Part shown: one piece after another, positions 5,742-7,439 of the stretch | Numbering within the stretch: position 1 is the first letter of the stretch | Layout: each line of letters begins with the position of its first letter | Assembly (NCBI GenBank): GCA_025966335.1 | Contig: JAICRS010000150.1 | Coordinates: 1 to 7,439 of the forward strand | Direction: 5' to 3' | Length of the DNA stretch: 7,439 nt | Source of the DNA: Nocardioidaceae bacterium | GTDB taxonomy: Bacteria > Actinomycetota > Actinomycetes > Propionibacteriales > Nocardioidaceae | The notes under the pieces: generated by a model | What the model was told of the DNA's origin: nothing | What the model saw: the letters and a program-made list of their open reading frames with translations, nothing else | The model's database searches: none | Made by a program: the position numbers and the translations under genes

Positions 5742-7228
5742 ACACCCGGCCCCACGGCGGTTCCACGACAGGCGCCGGTGCACCGGCACCCAGTGACCGC
5801 AACTCCCTGAGCGTGGGCAGCAACGGACCGCTGCTGCTGCACGATGTGCACTTCATCGAGCAGATGGCGCACTTCAACCGCGAGAAGGTCCCCGAGCGTC
5901 AGCCGCACGCCAAGGGCGCCGGTGCGTTCGGAGTCTTCGAGGCGACCGAGGACGTCTCGCAGTACACCAAGGCCGCCCTGTTCCAGAAGGGCGCCAGCAC
6001 CGACCTGCTGATCCGGTTCTCCACCGTCGCCGGTGAGATGGGCAGCCCGGACACCTGGCGCGACGTGCGTGGCTTCTCGCTGAAGTTCTACACCGACGAG
6101 GGCAACTACGACCTCGTCGGCAACAACACGCCGATCTTCTTCGTCCGCGACCCGATGAAGTTCCCGCACTTCATCCGCAGCCAGAAGCGCCTTCCCGACT
6201 CGGGTCTGCGCGACAACCACATGCAGTGGGACTTCTGGACGCAGAACCCGGAGTCGGCTCACCAGGTGACCTACCTGATGGGCGAGCGTGGTCTCCCCCG
6301 CACCTGGCGGAACATGAACGGCTACGGGTCGCACACCTTCATGTGGGTCAACGAGGCCGGTGAGAAGTTCTGGGTCAAGTACCACTTCCACACCGACCAG
6401 GGCATGGAGTTCTTCTCCAACGAGGAGGCGGCGAACATGGCCGGCGCCGACGCCGACTACCACCGCCGCGACCTGTTCGACGCGATCGAGCGGGGCGACC
6501 ACCCGAGCTGGACGGTCAAGGTCCAGGTGATGCCCTACGAGGACGCCAAGACCTACCGGTTCAACCCGTTCGACCTGACCAAGGTGTGGCCGCACGGCGA
6601 CTACCCGCTGATCAAGGTCGGCAAGATGACGCTGAACAAGAACCCGGAGAACTTCTTCGCCCAGATCGAGCAGGCAGCGTTCTCGCCGGGCAACGTCGTC
6701 CCCGGGATCGGCCTCTCGCCGGACAAGATGCTGCTCGGCCGGGCATTCGCCTACAACGACGCCCAGCGGAACCGGATCGGCACCAACTTCCACCAGCTCC
6801 CGGTCAACCGACCGAAGGTGGACGTGGACACCTACATGTTCGACGGGCAGATGAACTTCCTGCAGAGCGACGCAAGGCCGGTGTACGCGCCGAACTCCCA
6901 GGGCCGCGGCTGGAGCGACGGCCAGGGGAACCCGGAGGAGATCTGGTCCGTGGACGGTGACCTGGTGCGCTCCGCCTACGAGCTGCACGCCGAGGACGAC
7001 GACTTCGGTCAGCCCGGCACCATGGTCCGTGAGGTGTGGAACGACGCGCAGCGTGAGGCGGCCGTGAACCAGATCAGCGGCGCCCTGCTCGGCGGCGTCG
7101 GGGCCGACGTGCTCGAGCGTGCCTTCGACTACTGGAAGAACGTCGATTCCGACTTCGGCAAGCGCATCGAGGAGAAGGTTCGCGCCGGCAGCGCGACGGA
7201 GCCGGTGTCCGGGATGAGCGAGGCCTGA
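5729..7228 (+). CDS. katA: Monofunctional haem catalase, small-subunit type
   Basis: This enzyme breaks down hydrogen peroxide to water and oxygen with haem b and is cytosolic. At 499 residues it has the small-subunit length of clade-3-like catalases, without the C-terminal flavodoxin-like domain of large ones. Distal catalytic His60 lies in VPERQPHAKGAGAFG (54-68), and the catalytic Asn is N132 in LVGNNTPIFFVRD (129-141). The proximal haem ligand is Tyr342 in GRAFAYNDAQ (337-346), with Arg338 in the usual place. HFHTDQG (219-225) is another family block. The first 30 residues are a Gly/Ala/Ser-rich arm. The start is fixed by the AGGAGG site. It is co-transcribed with the upstream Fur-type repressor and presumably induced by peroxide. 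Small departures from the commonest motifs (QPH in place of VVH before the catalytic His, YNDAQRNRIG after the proximal Tyr) keep all catalytic residues. Confidence 0.97.
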   Translation: MASHDTRPHGGSTTGAGAPAPSDRNSLSVGSNGPLLLHDVHFIEQMAHFNREKVPERQPHAKGAGAFGVFEATEDVSQYTKAALFQKGASTDLLIRFSTVAGEMGSPDTWRDVRGFSLKFYTDEGNYDLVGNNTPIFFVRDPMKFPHFIRSQKRLPDSGLRDNHMQWDFWTQNPESAHQVTYLMGERGLPRTWRNMNGYGSHTFMWVNEAGEKFWVKYHFHTDQGMEFFSNEEAANMAGADADYHRRDLFDAIERGDHPSWTVKVQVMPYEDAKTYRFNPFDLTKVWPHGDYPLIKVGKMTLNKNPENFFAQIEQAAFSPGNVVPGIGLSPDKMLLGRAFAYNDAQRNRIGTNFHQLPVNRPKVDVDTYMFDGQMNFLQSDARPVYAPNSQGRGWSDGQGNPEEIWSVDGDLVRSAYELHAEDDDFGQPGTMVREVWNDAQREAAVNQISGALLGGVGADVLERAFDYWKNVDSDFGKRIEEKVRAGSATEPVSGMSEA

Positions 7229-7232
7229 TCGA

Positions 7233-7276
7233 CCCCCGCCGGCTGACCGCCGGAGAGCACAGGACAGTGGCGGGGG
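7233..7276 (+). terminator. Possible terminator hairpin after katA
   Basis: CCCCCGCC (7233-7240) pairs perfectly with GGCGGGGG (7269-7276), starting five bases after the katA stop. A second pairing CCGGC/GCCGG (7239-7253, loop TGACC) competes within it. No T-run follows; the next bases are a long G-run. Actinobacterial terminators often lack a T-tract, so termination is plausible but unproven, and chance pairing is likely in such G/C-rich sequence. Confidence 0.35.
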
Positions 7277-7439
7277 CCGGGGGGGGGCGGCGCCCCGGGA
7301 GGGGGGCAACCCGGGGGCGGGGCCCAGGGCGGGGGACTCACGCGGTGGCCCGCCGGCGGGCGGAGGCGCGGCCGCGGACCCTCCCCGGCACCGGGGCGGG
7401 GGCGGCGCCGCGCCAAAGGGCTAATGCCGGTGCGGGGAG
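7277..7439. other. G-rich non-coding tail with quadruplex-type motif; possible low-quality contig end
   Basis: I see no credible gene in this stretch. The only open frames give proline/glycine/arginine-only low-complexity peptides. It holds a nine-G run (7279-7287) and G-tracts at 7297-7299, 7301-7306, 7313-7317, 7319-7322, 7327-7329 and 7331-7335, with loops of 1-6 bases, a strong four-tract quadruplex pattern. It also has a perfect 14-base palindrome (7348-7361) and CCCCGG-CA-CCGGGG (7383-7396). The abrupt compositional change right after katA, and the fact that it runs to the window edge, make assembly or sequencing error a real possibility. Confidence 0.6.

Noticed and set aside
5303..7309. 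A 668-residue minus-strand open frame opposite katA and fur
   Set aside because: It is the antisense of two strongly supported genes, has a His/Val/Leu/Gly-biased composition and shows no domain. Long antisense frames are expected in very GC-rich genes.
7348..7396. GCCCGCCGGCGGGC palindrome and CCCCGG-CA-CCGGGG hairpin in the tail as attachment site or terminator
   Set aside because: In sequence of such extreme G/C content, palindromes of this length are common by chance. The stretch may also be artefactual.
7129..7416. Minus-strand proline-rich frame of 95 codons in the tail
   Set aside because: Low-complexity PPPG-type peptide produced by G-runs; half of it is antisense to katA, and the underlying sequence may be unreliable.

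Overview
The window looks like chromosomal DNA from a high-GC actinobacterium, probably Nocardioides or a close relative. This is inferred from the very strong G/C preference at third codon positions, the GTG starts, the FurA/CatR-type regulator next to a catalase, and the gene families present. No species call is possible without a database search. The coding part is dense and ordinary in structure: eight genes, all intact except the one cut by the left edge. There is no tRNA, rRNA, CRISPR array, transposase or phage gene.

Layout, left to right. (1) Positions 1-1305, minus strand: a tetrapyrrole/cobalamin pair. cobT (dimethylbenzimidazole phosphoribosyltransferase) is followed, with a 4-base GTGA overlap, by the start of a siroheme-synthase/precorrin-2 dehydrogenase-type gene that runs off the window. 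(2) Positions 1403-1924, plus strand: a PEBP (YbhB/YbcL-like) protein, divergent from cobT. (3) Positions 1970-2470, minus strand: a Nudix hydrolase convergent with the PEBP gene. (4) Positions 2471-2612: a divergent control region with a strong 27-base imperfect palindrome and a second inverted repeat. (5) Positions 2613-5200, plus strand: a three-gene ABC-2 export-type operon (permease, permease, ATPase) of the poorly characterised COG4587/COG3694/COG4586 type. Its genes overlap by 8 bases or lie 1 base apart. (6) Positions 5191-7228, plus strand: a peroxide-response pair, a Fur-family regulator (FurA/CatR type) followed 55 bases later by a clade-3-like monofunctional haem catalase. (7) Positions 7229-7439: a non-coding, extremely G-rich tail with a possible terminator and a quadruplex-type motif. 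It may be a poor-quality contig end.

How the parts work together. The Fur-type regulator probably represses itself and the catalase through a perfect 7+7 inverted repeat with an 11-base spacer. That repeat contains the TTGACT -35 element and overlaps the last codons and stop of the upstream ABC ATPase gene. The spacing puts the transcription start at or next to the regulator's ATG, so its mRNA is probably leaderless. The most noteworthy observations are this operator-inside-a-gene arrangement, the palindromes in the Nudix/ABC divergent region, a 14-base perfect palindrome over the catalase start codon, and the odd G-rich tail. I do not see convincing evidence of a wholly new biological system. 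The ABC-2 operon of unknown substrate is the least understood functional unit.
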